In this document: positions 1-7,659 of the stretch, piece by piece
Numbering within the stretch: position 1 is the stretch's first letter
How the letters are laid out: every line of letters begins with the position of its first letter
NCBI GenBank assembly: GCA_946886975.1
Contig: CAMPJV010000006.1
Coordinates: forward strand, 1-21,958
Source: an uncultured Taibaiella sp.
Lineage (GTDB): Bacteria > Bacteroidota > Bacteroidia > Chitinophagales > Chitinophagaceae
Direction of reading: 5' to 3'
Length of the DNA stretch: 21,958 nucleotides
Notes under the pieces: generated by a model
Seen by the model: the letters and a program-made list of their open reading frames with translations, nothing else
Databases searched by the model: none
Told to the model about the DNA's origin: nothing
Translations under genes and position numbers: made by a program

Positions 1-660
1 AGTAAGTTATTCCTCCAGGCCTGGAATGAAGCAACAAATGACTTTGAGAGATTTACCGCTGCGCACTATGTGGCGCGGCATCAGACAAATGCCTCCGACA
101 GATTGAAATGGTACGAGACAGCGTTGCAGTTTGCCCAGAAAGTTGACGACGATGCGGTTAAAGGAGCATATGCTACCCTGTACTCACACATTGCCAAAAG
201 CTATGAAGAACTGGGGGATGCGGACAATGCACAAAAGAACGAGGAGCTAGCGGGCTCATTCATGAGAAATCCGTCGGACAAGGGTCCGTTCTATCACGGG
301 ACGAGAGCAGACCTGCAAGTGGGGGATATGCTGACGCCGGGACGAAACTCTAATTACAAGTCGGACCTGCTAATGAATCATATCTACTTCACTGCCCTGG
401 CAAATGGCGCAGGGCTTGCAGCTGCATTGGCGAAAGGTGAAGGACGGGAGCGAGTATATATAGTAGAGCCGACAGGGAGCTTTGAAAACGACCCGAACGT
501 GACCGATAAAAAGTTTCCAGGCAATCCGACACGCTCTTACAGGACCCTGGAGCCTTTGAAGATCGTAGGTGAGCTAACCGAGTGGGTACGGCAAACACCT
601 GAGGACATACAAAGATGGCGCGAGCGACTAGCTAGTAGTGATGGGGAGATCATTAACTGA
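1..660 (+). CDS. arr: Arr-like rifampin ADP-ribosyltransferase with N-terminal helical extension (5' partial)
   Basis: The reading frame is open from base 1, so the gene starts upstream of the window; the GTG at 70 is internal. The last ~125 residues match Arr, the enzyme that ADP-ribosylates rifamycins from NAD+ in the cytoplasm. Counting from the codon at 70, the visible motifs are FYHGT (His76), MNHIYFT (Tyr106) and FENDPNVTDKK (Asp141). The spacing of 30 and 35 residues equals that of His19, Tyr49 and Asp84 in mycobacterial Arr as I remember it. PGNPTRSYRT and IVGELTEWV are further family blocks. About 95 residues of charged, helix-rich sequence (LFLQAWNEATNDFERF, YVARHQ) precede the domain. 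Free-standing Arr is only about 140 aa, so this is a fusion or extension of unknown role, with weak TPR-like character. Family sure; activity on rifampin in this host is inferred. Confidence 0.85.
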   Translation, partial: SKLFLQAWNEATNDFERFTAAHYVARHQTNASDRLKWYETALQFAQKVDDDAVKGAYATLYSHIAKSYEELGDADNAQKNEELAGSFMRNPSDKGPFYHGTRADLQVGDMLTPGRNSNYKSDLLMNHIYFTALANGAGLAAALAKGEGRERVYIVEPTGSFENDPNVTDKKFPGNPTRSYRTLEPLKIVGELTEWVRQTPEDIQRWRERLASSDGEIIN

Positions 661-690
661 TTCTGGCTTGTCTACAAGAACGCAGTCTGT

Positions 691-1620
691 TTAACTTACG
701 CCTTCATACGCCTCCTTTATTTTCCGAAGGTTTAGTTTCTTCATGGGCATAAAGGCTTTTGTCACTCTGTCGGCTTGTTCCTGCGTGCCTTTGTACAGCA
801 TTTCATCTATCTCGGCTGACGTTATCTGCCATGACAGTCCATAGCGGTCTTTGATCCAGCCGCATTGTTCTGCTTCTGGTACGGCAGAAAGCTTGTCCCA
901 ATAGAAATCTAATTCAGCCTGGTCGGTGCAGTTCACCATAAACGAAACCGCTTCATTGAACTCAAATTTGTGTTCCCCAGCACTATCCATAGCAGCAAAC
1001 CAACTATGGTCGAGCATATAATCAGCAAACATCACTGTACCCTCTTTGCAGTATTCGTCGCCCTTAGCGTAGCGATGTATGGCGCCCAGCTTAGTATTCT
1101 TAAAGGTTGAGATGTAGAAGTTGATCGCCTCTTCCGCTTTGCCATAGTTGTCGCCGACGAACATCAGCGCAGGCATGATAGATGGCCGCGGCTCACCTTT
1201 AGGATCAGTAAGGATCAGCTGCCAGGACAAACCGTATTTATCCTGCACCCATCCGTAGTATTTGCTGAACGGGTATTCCCCAAGGGGCATCAGTGCCTGA
1301 CCACCTTCTGACAGCTTATCCCAGACTGCCTGCAGTTTTGCCTTCGCATCATCAGCGGCTGTTGCAGATGAACCAAAGAATAGCGGATCGAAGTTGACTA
1401 TGAACGATACTGAAGGATTGAACTGAAAGTATGGACCAGCGCTGATAGCCATGAAGTCCTGATTCCAAAGTTGGAAACTCACCAGGTCACAGTCGCCAGA
1501 CGGTGTGTTGCGGAGGACGGCAGTTTTACCAATACCTGATTCCGGGAAAATGGACGCGTAGAAGGCTGCGGCTTCCTTTGCCTCCTTGTCGAACCATAAG
1601 TGTGGGACTATCTTTTGCAT
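691..1620 (-). CDS. PhnB-like VOC-superfamily protein with two domains
   Basis: This 309-aa protein has two tandem '3-dmu-9_3-mt' (PhnB-like, vicinal oxygen chelate) domains, at about residues 1-140 and 147-270. Each ends in a matching block, GWVQDKYGLSWQ (123-134) and GWIKDRYGLSWQ (254-265), and each starts with a similar strand and F-Y-x-x-x-F helix (HLWFDKEAKEAAAFYASIF; ALMFVGDNYGKAEEAINFYISTF). Such proteins are often called 3-demethylubiquinone-9 3-methyltransferase, but that name is not supported: there is no SAM-binding motif. No substrate can be named. The ATG at 1618-1620 is the natural start. It lies 55 nt downstream of the DUF1801 gene on the same strand, so the two may be co-transcribed. 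It converges on arr with only 30 nt between stops. Confidence 0.85.
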   Translation of the reverse strand: MQKIVPHLWFDKEAKEAAAFYASIFPESGIGKTAVLRNTPSGDCDLVSFQLWNQDFMAISAGPYFQFNPSVSFIVNFDPLFFGSSATAADDAKAKLQAVWDKLSEGGQALMPLGEYPFSKYYGWVQDKYGLSWQLILTDPKGEPRPSIMPALMFVGDNYGKAEEAINFYISTFKNTKLGAIHRYAKGDEYCKEGTVMFADYMLDHSWFAAMDSAGEHKFEFNEAVSFMVNCTDQAELDFYWDKLSAVPEAEQCGWIKDRYGLSWQITSAEIDEMLYKGTQEQADRVTKAFMPMKKLNLRKIKEAYEGVS

Positions 1621-1675
1621 AACTGGGTATTTTGAATTAGTGCGTAATAAGTCAAAGGCTATTGAGCGGGATACA

Positions 1676-2092
1676 TTAAGGTTTGGCTTTACTGAGCTTC
1701 TTAACAGAGGGAACGCTTTTCTTTAGCAGCTCCTTCTCTTCGTTCTCCTTCTTTCTGAATGCGATAACACGCCCGATCAGGTCAAGCGGGAGCGGTTCAT
1801 CATTAGGAAACTGGATTGCAGACTTACTGAGCTTATATTGCTTCAGATCCTTTTCGAATGTTTTGAGCAGCTCCGGGCTGAAGGGGTAGGACAAAGAGAT
1901 GTGATTGGTGAAGGCGGCGTAGTAGATCAGGTAGCCTTTGTATTTAAAGCAAGGTACCTGGTAGCTTATTGCCTCCTCCACGGCAGGCACGAGCTGGTGG
2001 ACGAAGTCGCGGATGGATTGCATTCGTTGCTGTGCTTCTTCCGGATGAGCCTGGTGATATTCGTTTATTGTCTTGTAGTCCGTCTTTGCCAT
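1676..2092 (-). CDS. DUF1801 (YdhG/iron-chaperone-like) protein
   Basis: A 138-aa soluble protein with the DUF1801 pattern: an N-terminal helix with YHQAHPEEAQQRMQSIRDFVHQ, then AISYQVPCFKYKGYLIYYAAFTNHISLSYPF, and a C-terminal helix with SKSAIQFPNDEPLPLDLI. Families of this fold include Bacillus Fra/YdhG, a frataxin-like iron chaperone, but most members have no tested function, so I give none. The lysine-rich tail (KKSVPSVKKLSKAKP) is typical of these small proteins. A good -7 box (TAAGTTTG on the minus strand, 2118-2125) sits about 26 nt before the ATG, suggesting that this gene starts its own transcript. Confidence 0.8.
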   Translation of the reverse strand: MAKTDYKTINEYHQAHPEEAQQRMQSIRDFVHQLVPAVEEAISYQVPCFKYKGYLIYYAAFTNHISLSYPFSPELLKTFEKDLKQYKLSKSAIQFPNDEPLPLDLIGRVIAFRKKENEEKELLKKSVPSVKKLSKAKP

Positions 2093-2117
2093 TGGTGTAG
2101 CATTTAGTAAACTGATA

Positions 2118-2125
2118 CAAACTTA
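2118..2125 (-). promoter_or_regulatory. Predicted Bacteroidota -7 box for the DUF1801 gene
   Basis: On the minus strand the bases read TAAGTTTG, an exact fit to the TAnnTTTG -7 element used by the Bacteroidota primary sigma factor. A start site about 5 nt on would give a leader of roughly 20 nt before the ATG at 2092. No good TTG/TTTG -33 element is seen 19-21 nt upstream. Confidence 0.45.
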
Positions 2126-2228
2126 CGCAGTTGCAGTGGATGACATCGGGGCCGTTTGCGACAATTCAGGGGGTGTATGCGCTGAGGTAGACGGAATTGT
2201 TTCTGTGCCGAACTGCAGGCCCTGGGGT

Positions 2229-2244
2229 AATGACTACGGTCATT
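2229..2244. promoter_or_regulatory. Crp/Fnr-like palindrome upstream of the cco locus
   Basis: AATGACTACGGTCATT is a perfect dyad, AATGAC-N4-GTCATT. The core TGA-N6-TCA is that of the Crp/Fnr family; DNR/ANR-type sites read TTGAC-N4-GTCAA, so each arm differs at one base. Its centre lies about 75 nt upstream of the ATG at 2312. No other gene starts nearby on the plus strand. A convincing -7 box is not visible; the best is TCATTTTT at 2262-2269. Binding by the receiver-Crp protein encoded at 12084-13139 is inferred. Confidence 0.45.
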
Positions 2245-2311
2245 GTTACTTGTAATCTCCATCATTTTTCAGCTACGGTGCCGGCAATACATTCGCATGT
2301 AAATATTGAAC

Positions 2312-2749
2312 ATGCCGTCTAAGCACCTCCATACTGCCGGGCTCGCGGAGCTATTAGATTGTCTTCAAAAGGAGTATTACGCACCAATAGGCGCTGCTCA
2401 TGCTCAATCAATCGAGGGAGGATCGGCTGAAGTGATGGATACCGTGGTCAGGGAATATCTAAGTCTGAGGCTGGATAGATTAGTGCCTTACCTAACGGAG
2501 CTTTCCAGGAAGTCGACAGACGGCCATAATTGCGGCACGTGCCAGGGTAAATGCCATCTTGAGCACGGTTCCTACATTTCTGAGCTGATGCACTCTCACG
2601 ACCTGATCAGGAAGAGTGCAACGGCTGATGCTTCGGAAGCTGACCCAGGACGGCTGAAAGCACTGCTGGCTGAATCCATAATTGTGGAGTCGACCTATTT
2701 AATTCCCGCCATATCCAAGGCGCAAAAGACGATCAATGTCCAAGGTTAG
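2312..2749 (+). CDS. Cys/His-rich small protein preceding ccoI (possible hemerythrin-like fold)
   Basis: A 145-aa soluble protein with no signal peptide. The start is taken at the ATG at 2312; a TTG at 2306 is in frame but less likely. The striking part is C74-x2-C77-x3-C81-H82-x2-H85 followed by ELMHSH (His94, His96) in a helix-rich background, then a final helix with ESTYLIPAISKAQK. The layout (helix, His/Cys cluster, late Glu followed by a hydrophobic-Pro step) recalls hemerythrin-like or RIC/ScdA proteins, but the canonical hemerythrin ligand set is not clearly present. The gene overlaps ccoI by 14 nt, so the two are surely co-transcribed and perhaps translationally coupled. A role in metal or redox sensing, or in delivery of copper to the oxidase, is inference from position alone. 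Confidence 0.7.
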   Translation: MPSKHLHTAGLAELLDCLQKEYYAPIGAAHAQSIEGGSAEVMDTVVREYLSLRLDRLVPYLTELSRKSTDGHNCGTCQGKCHLEHGSYISELMHSHDLIRKSATADASEADPGRLKALLAESIIVESTYLIPAISKAQKTINVQG

Positions 2750-5177
2750 CCAGAGGCATACTATCATCATAGAAAAGCCTGTAAAAGAGGACCATATTTG
2801 CTATCACTGCGGGACGCCCTGCATTACAGATAGTATTGCCATAGAAGAAAAATACTTCTGCTGTGAGGGTTGTAAGCTAGTCTACGAAATCATTAATAAC
2901 AATGGGCTCTGCGACTATTACAAGCTTGAGTCACATCCGGGCCTCTCGCAGATAAAGGGTGTAAGAAGAGATAAGTACAGCTACCTGGACAATGGAGATA
3001 TTGCCAAGAAACTGCTGAAGTTTACGGATGGTACCCACAGCATTATTCAGCTCTACATACCGGGTGTCCACTGCAGTTCCTGTATGTGGCTGCTGGAGCA
3101 CATGCACCGTATTCATCCCGGCATTACAGAAAGCAGGCTAAACTTCACAGCTAAGGAAGTTACCATACACTTTCTCAATGAGCAGACAGGCGTTCGGCAG
3201 ATCGTGGAATTGCTTACTACCCTGGGCTACGAGCCCTATATCAGCCTTGATGACTCGGGAGAGAAAAAGCCTCAGCGCCTGGACAAAAAGAAGATCTATA
3301 AACTGGGAGTGGCGGGCTTCTGCTTCGGCAACATCATGATGCTCAGCTTTCCGGAATACCTGACAGGAAGCGCGGCGATGGAGCACCAGTATGCGCAGCT
3401 GTTTAGGGTGCTCAACCTGATTCTGGCTTTACCGGTCTTCTTTTTCAGTGCATCACAGTTCTTCAGCAATGCGTGGGCAGGATTAAAGCAGAAAGTGCTT
3501 AATATAGATGCTCCGATCGCGCTAGCTATTCTCATAACATTTGCCAGGAGTGTATTTGAAATTGTGACTAACACAGGCGCCGGGTACCTGGATAGTATGA
3601 GCGGCATCGTTTTCTTCATGCTTGTCGGTAGACTGGTGCAGGAGCGCACCTACCGCTCCCTATCTTTTCACCGCGATTACAAGGCGTACTTCCCCATAGC
3701 CGTAACTGTACTGACAGAGAAAGGAACGGACAGTCGCCATCTTCAGGACCTTAAAGAACGCGATGTGGTGCTGCTGCATAGTGAAGAGATCATTCCTGCC
3801 GATGCCATAGTGCTGAAAGGAAACGCCCGCATAGACTACAGTTTTGTAACAGGTGAGAGCGAGCCGGTAAAGATCGGGCAGGGCGAAACGGTCTATGCCG
3901 GAGGCAGGCAGATAGGTGAGCAGATCACCATTCAGATCATAAAGCCGGTGGCCGGCAGCTACCTCACCTCCCTGTGGAATCACTATTCCTTTGCCAGGGA
4001 CAAGGGTGAGAAGAATGACGAGAGAAGCGTGATCCACGTACTCAGCAAATATTTTACTGTGGTGCTATTGGGACTAGCCCTCCTGACCGCTTTATTCTGG
4101 GCCTTCAAAGATCCCTCCGTTATCATTCCCAGTGTCAGCGCCATGCTTATAGTGGCCTGCCCTTGCGCGCTGCTACTCTCGGCAACGTTTACGAATGGCA
4201 ACCTCCTGAGGCTCTTCAGCAATAATGGCCTCTTCCTACGGGACGCCACCATCATCGAGCAGCTCGGTAATATAGACCACATTGTTTTCGACAAGACAGG
4301 AACCCTTACCCAAGGCAACTATGCCGCCTACCTTGGCAGCGACAAACTGACCGACGACGAGAAGGCTCTTGTGTATAGCGTTGTCGTCTCCAGTCAACAT
4401 CCCTACAGCAAGGCGCTTGCTACATTCCTTGGCCATTGCACCCTTCAACAAGTTGCCTCCTGGAAAGAACACGCAGGGAAGGGGCTCGAGGCTACGGTAA
4501 ATGGCAGACAAGTCTTGGTGGGCTCTGCGGAATTCGTACATGAACCGAGGCCCGCCTCCGCCGCCAATGTATATGTCAGGATTGATCAAAAGACATATGC
4601 GTTTTGTGTTTTCCCAAAGTTTAGAGATGCTATTCCATCCGTTATTCCAGCACTTGGCAGGGAGTACGAGTTATCACTGCTATCGGGAGACAACAACAAG
4701 CAGGAAACCTTTCTGAGAGGGTTATTCGGGAAAAAGAGCACCCTGCTATTCAGGCAGCAACCCGTGGATAAGCTGGTCGTCGTTGAACGCATTCAGAGAA
4801 AAGGCAAAAAGGTAATGATGGTTGGCGATGGGCTGAATGATGCAGGAGCGCTGCAGCAGAGCAATGTGGGCGTCACCCTGGCAGATGACATAAACAATTT
4901 TACACCGGCGTGTGACGCCATACTCGATGCTAAACGCCTCAGGTTTCTGCCTGCATTGCTTAAGCTGGGTAAATCAGGACGTACCATCATCAATAGCAGT
5001 TTTATTGTCTCCATACTCTATAATATCATTGGTCTTACTATAGCTATGCAGGGTAAGATGAGCCCAATGATCGCCGCCATCCTGATGCCTGCGAGCACAT
5101 TAACCATCATCCTCATCACAAGCTGTACCAGCAGTATCATAGCCAAAGGGCTGGGACTGTCGCTGAAGAGCAGGTAG
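2736..5177 (+). CDS. ccoI: CcoI/FixI copper-translocating P1B-type ATPase
   Basis: An 813-aa membrane ATPase that exports Cu(I) for insertion into the cbb3 oxidase. In order: an N-terminal Cys-rich region CYHCGTPC...FCCEGC (residues 22-46) typical of the FixI/CcoI branch; a heavy-metal-associated domain with CSSC (113-116); paired membrane helices (about 187-305); the actuator loop TGES (372-375); the membrane metal site CPC (475-477); DKTGT with phosphorylated Asp519; the HP motif (555-556); and GDGLND (697-702). All catalytic motifs are intact and the length is normal for CcoI. It begins inside the upstream Cys/His protein gene (14-nt overlap). The Cys-rich N-terminus plus the neighbouring ccoNOP separate it from general CopA pumps. 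Confidence 0.95.
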   Translation: MSKVSQRHTIIIEKPVKEDHICYHCGTPCITDSIAIEEKYFCCEGCKLVYEIINNNGLCDYYKLESHPGLSQIKGVRRDKYSYLDNGDIAKKLLKFTDGTHSIIQLYIPGVHCSSCMWLLEHMHRIHPGITESRLNFTAKEVTIHFLNEQTGVRQIVELLTTLGYEPYISLDDSGEKKPQRLDKKKIYKLGVAGFCFGNIMMLSFPEYLTGSAAMEHQYAQLFRVLNLILALPVFFFSASQFFSNAWAGLKQKVLNIDAPIALAILITFARSVFEIVTNTGAGYLDSMSGIVFFMLVGRLVQERTYRSLSFHRDYKAYFPIAVTVLTEKGTDSRHLQDLKERDVVLLHSEEIIPADAIVLKGNARIDYSFVTGESEPVKIGQGETVYAGGRQIGEQITIQIIKPVAGSYLTSLWNHYSFARDKGEKNDERSVIHVLSKYFTVVLLGLALLTALFWAFKDPSVIIPSVSAMLIVACPCALLLSATFTNGNLLRLFSNNGLFLRDATIIEQLGNIDHIVFDKTGTLTQGNYAAYLGSDKLTDDEKALVYSVVVSSQHPYSKALATFLGHCTLQQVASWKEHAGKGLEATVNGRQVLVGSAEFVHEPRPASAANVYVRIDQKTYAFCVFPKFRDAIPSVIPALGREYELSLLSGDNNKQETFLRGLFGKKSTLLFRQQPVDKLVVVERIQRKGKKVMMVGDGLNDAGALQQSNVGVTLADDINNFTPACDAILDAKRLRFLPALLKLGKSGRTIINSSFIVSILYNIIGLTIAMQGKMSPMIAAILMPASTLTIILITSCTSSIIAKGLGLSLKSR

Positions 5178-5212
5178 GAAGCCGCCAAACAATGACCAGG
5201 ATCATCTTTTTG

Positions 5213-5247
5213 CTTGAGTAACGTCATAGTCAAGTCATATACTCAAG
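5213..5247. repeat. Inverted repeat CTTGAGTA-N19-TACTCAAG upstream of ccoS
   Basis: The arms 5213-5220 and 5240-5247 are perfect 8-bp reverse complements with a 19-nt spacer. The region sits between the ccoI stop (5177) and the ccoS -7 box (5250-5257). The arms have low GC and no T-run follows directly, so a terminator is unlikely. A two-site operator is more plausible. The spacer also carries three GTCA repeats (5223-5226, 5229-5232, 5234-5237). Confidence 0.5.
5214..5227 (+). promoter_or_regulatory. FNR/Crp-like half-symmetric site upstream of ccoS
   Basis: TTGAGTAACGTCAT fits TTGA-N6-TCAA, the FNR-family core, at 7 of 8 conserved bases. Its centre (5220.5) lies about 41 nt before the start site expected from the -7 box at 5250-5257, which is the classical position of a class II Crp/Fnr activator. 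The site is predicted from sequence only. Confidence 0.4.
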
Positions 5248-5249
5248 GG

Positions 5250-5257
5250 TAGTTTTG
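5250..5257 (+). promoter_or_regulatory. Predicted Bacteroidota -7 box for the ccoS-ccoNOQPGH operon
   Basis: TAGTTTTG fits TAnnTTTG exactly, 18 nt upstream of the ccoS ATG at 5276. The -33 position shows no TTTG, as expected for an activator-dependent promoter. It implies that the oxidase genes can be transcribed separately from ccoI. Confidence 0.5.
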
Positions 5258-5275
5258 TCCTTTAATCAGCATGTT

Positions 5276-5431
5276 ATGACCGCACTTTATCTCCTCATCA
5301 TCGCCAGCATTGTGGTTGCGGCCACTTTCCTTGGCGCTTTTATCTGGAGCGTGAAAAACAACCAGTTCGAAGATCAGCAGGGCTCAGCTATGAGAATGCT
5401 GCATGACAATGAAACTTCATCAGACAAATAA
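5276..5431 (+). CDS. ccoS: CcoS, cbb3 oxidase assembly protein
   Basis: A 51-aa protein translated from the ATG at 5276 to the TAA at 5429-5431. One membrane helix (residues 4-24, LYLLIIASIVVAATFLGAFIW) is followed by NNQFEDQQGSAMRML, which matches the CcoS signature (x-GQ-F-D/E-D-x-x-G-x-A-x-R-M/I-L). CcoS is needed for insertion of heme b and CuB into CcoN. It stands between ccoI and ccoNO, the usual place in Bacteroidota. An earlier ATG at 5271 meets a stop after two codons. A false upstream ATG for ccoN at 5403 overlaps this gene in another frame, which may cause automated tools to lose it. Confidence 0.9.
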   Translation: MTALYLLIIASIVVAATFLGAFIWSVKNNQFEDQQGSAMRMLHDNETSSDK

Positions 5432-5447
5432 TCATAATCAAACTTTC

Positions 5448-7634
5448 ATGAGTATCACTTCACAACCTGTCGGTAAAGTACAGGAAGTAAAGATCCAGGC
5501 AGGAACAGGTCAGTTGGATAAATTCTTCTATGACAACAAGATCGTTAAGTGGTTTGCGTATGCCACTATTTTCTGGGGGCTGGTAGGCATGCTTGCAGGC
5601 CTGTACGCAGCATTTCAGCTCGTATTCCCGCAACTGAACCTTGGGATCGCCGAGACATCCTTCGGCCGGGTAAGGCCCGTCCATACGAATGCGGTCATCT
5701 TTGCCTTCGTTGGTAATGGCATCTTTATGGGGGTCTATTATTCGCTTCAGCGTCTTTGCAAGGCGCGTATGTATAGCGATAAGCTTAGCTGGCTTCACTA
5801 TTGGGGATGGCAACTCATCATTGTCCTTGCAGCCGTTTCCCTGCTTGCAGGCTACACCACCGGTAAAGAATACGCTGAGCTGGAGTGGCCCATAGACATA
5901 CTCATCACCTTCATTTGGGTTGTCTTCGGCTGGAACATGTTCGGGACTATCGTTAAGCGTCGCGAGCGTCACCTTTATGTGGCGATCTGGTTCTACATCG
6001 CCACGTTCGTTACTGTTGCCATGCTGCACATAGTCAACTCCGTGGAGATCCCCTTTACATGGATGAAGTCATATTCCTGGTACGCTGGTGTGCAGGATGC
6101 CCTGGTGCAATGGTGGTACGGACACAACGCGGTGGCGTTCTTCCTGACTACTCCATACCTCGGCCTTATGTACTACTTTCTGCCGAAGGCTGCCAATCGT
6201 CCTGTTTACTCCTACAGACTTTCAATCATTCACTTCTGGGCACTTATATTCATCTACATCTGGGCCGGGCCGCACCACCTGCTGTATACGGCTTTGCCTA
6301 ACTGGGCACAGTCGCTGGGTACCGTATTTTCGATAATGCTGCTGGCTCCATCATGGGGAGGAATGCTGAACGGGCTGCTAACACTGCGCGGGGCATGGGA
6401 CAAGGTCAGGGAAGATGTGGTGCTGAAGTTCCTGGTAGTAGCAATCACTGCTTATGGTATGGCAACCTTCGAAGGTCCCATGCTTAGTCTTAAGAACGTG
6501 AATGCCATTTCGCACTTCACAGACTGGACAATTGCCCACGTGCATGTGGGCGCGCTGGGCTGGAACGGCCTGCTAACCTTTGGTGTGCTTTACTGGCTCA
6601 TTCCCCGCATATTCAGGACGAACCTGTATTCTCTTAAAATGGCGAACTGGCACTTCTGGCTGGCTACGCTTGGTATTGTTTTCTACGCTGTGCCAATGTA
6701 CTGGGCGGGCTTCATGCAATACCTCTCTCTTAAACAATTCACTCCCGAGGGAACACTGGCGAACCAGTTCATGGAAACGGTAGACCAGATGCGTCCTTTC
6801 TACGCAATGCGCGGAGTAGGGGGAAGCCTGTATCTGCTGGGGGCCCTGTTGATGGGATTCAACCTCTGGAAGACAGTAAAGCTGGGTAAGGCTGTGAACG
6901 ATGAAGCTGCGGAGGCGGCACCCCTGGAAAAAGTTTATGTTCCTCATGGGAAGGACCACTGGCATCGCTGGATTGAGCGTCGTCCTGTGCAGCTTATGGT
7001 TGGATCACTGATTGTGGTTATCATTGGCGGTGCCATAGAGATCATCCCAACCTTCATGGTGAAGTCTAATGTACCTACGATAGCAAGCGTAAAGCCATAT
7101 ACCCCGCTTGAGCTCCATGGCCGCGACATTTATGTGCGTGAAGGTTGCTACACCTGCCATAGCCAGATGGTACGTCCTTTCCGTCATGAAGTAGCGAGGT
7201 ATGGAGAATATTCTAAGGCAGGTGAGTTTGTGTACGACCATCCCTTCCAATGGGGTAGTAAGCGTACCGGTCCTGACCTCGCCCGTATAGGCGGCAAATA
7301 CCCGGATAGCTGGCACTACAACCATATGTATGAGCCAACCAGCATGTCGCCCGGTTCCATAATGCCCAACTACCCTTGGCTGATGGAAGACGAAATAGAC
7401 ACAGCCATTTCCGGCGCCAAGATAAGGGCGATGCAAACGCTGGGCGTGCCTTATGCCAAAGGATTTGATAAGATGGCGAACAGAGAGCTGACAAAGCAGG
7501 CAGATAAGATCAGGGACAATCTTGCTAAGGACGGTATCAAAACAAAATCCAATAAAGAGATCATAGCGCTGATAGCATACCTGCAGCGGGTTGGTACGGA
7601 TATAAAACTGCAGCAGAAGACAGTATCAAACTAA
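5448..7634 (+). CDS. ccoNO: CcoNO: fused catalytic subunit I and heme c subunit II of cbb3 oxidase
   Basis: A 728-aa fusion with the CcoN domain (about 1-490) and the CcoO domain (about 515-728). In CcoN: heme b ligand His79 in RPVHTN; CuB ligands His226 (WWYGHN) and His276/His277 (GPHHLLYT); active-site Tyr270; and a His cluster HFTDWTIAHVHVG (356, 364, 366). The His226-His276 spacing of 50 equals His207-His257 of Pseudomonas stutzeri CcoN as I remember it. CcoO starts with a membrane anchor (LMVGSLIVVIIGG) and carries one CxxCH (CYTCH, 567-571) with axial Met639 (GSIMPNYPW). The fusion is usual in Bacteroidota. I chose the ATG at 5448 because it lies 16 nt past the ccoS stop and begins MSITSQPVGK; an ATG at 5403 would overlap ccoS. 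Confidence 0.95.
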   Translation: MSITSQPVGKVQEVKIQAGTGQLDKFFYDNKIVKWFAYATIFWGLVGMLAGLYAAFQLVFPQLNLGIAETSFGRVRPVHTNAVIFAFVGNGIFMGVYYSLQRLCKARMYSDKLSWLHYWGWQLIIVLAAVSLLAGYTTGKEYAELEWPIDILITFIWVVFGWNMFGTIVKRRERHLYVAIWFYIATFVTVAMLHIVNSVEIPFTWMKSYSWYAGVQDALVQWWYGHNAVAFFLTTPYLGLMYYFLPKAANRPVYSYRLSIIHFWALIFIYIWAGPHHLLYTALPNWAQSLGTVFSIMLLAPSWGGMLNGLLTLRGAWDKVREDVVLKFLVVAITAYGMATFEGPMLSLKNVNAISHFTDWTIAHVHVGALGWNGLLTFGVLYWLIPRIFRTNLYSLKMANWHFWLATLGIVFYAVPMYWAGFMQYLSLKQFTPEGTLANQFMETVDQMRPFYAMRGVGGSLYLLGALLMGFNLWKTVKLGKAVNDEAAEAAPLEKVYVPHGKDHWHRWIERRPVQLMVGSLIVVIIGGAIEIIPTFMVKSNVPTIASVKPYTPLELHGRDIYVREGCYTCHSQMVRPFRHEVARYGEYSKAGEFVYDHPFQWGSKRTGPDLARIGGKYPDSWHYNHMYEPTSMSPGSIMPNYPWLMEDEIDTAISGAKIRAMQTLGVPYAKGFDKMANRELTKQADKIRDNLAKDGIKTKSNKEIIALIAYLQRVGTDIKLQQKTVSN

Positions 7635-7659
7635 TAGTTCAAGATCATAATTGCAGACA

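Noticed and set aside
660..691. CTTGT/ACAAG in the 30-nt gap between arr and the VOC gene as a bidirectional terminator
   Set aside because: Only 5 bp with a 2-nt centre, too short to form a stable hairpin.
691..1620. Annotation as 3-demethylubiquinone-9 3-methyltransferase
   Set aside because: The fold is a double VOC/PhnB-like domain with no SAM-binding motif; the old family name is not a reliable function.
2306..2311. TTG start for the Cys/His protein
   Set aside because: An ATG two codons later is the more usual start and neither has a distinguishing ribosome-binding site.
5213..5247. CTTGAGTA/TACTCAAG as a terminator for ccoI
   Set aside because: The 19-nt loop is long, the stem is AT-rich, and no T-run follows directly; a regulatory role fits better.
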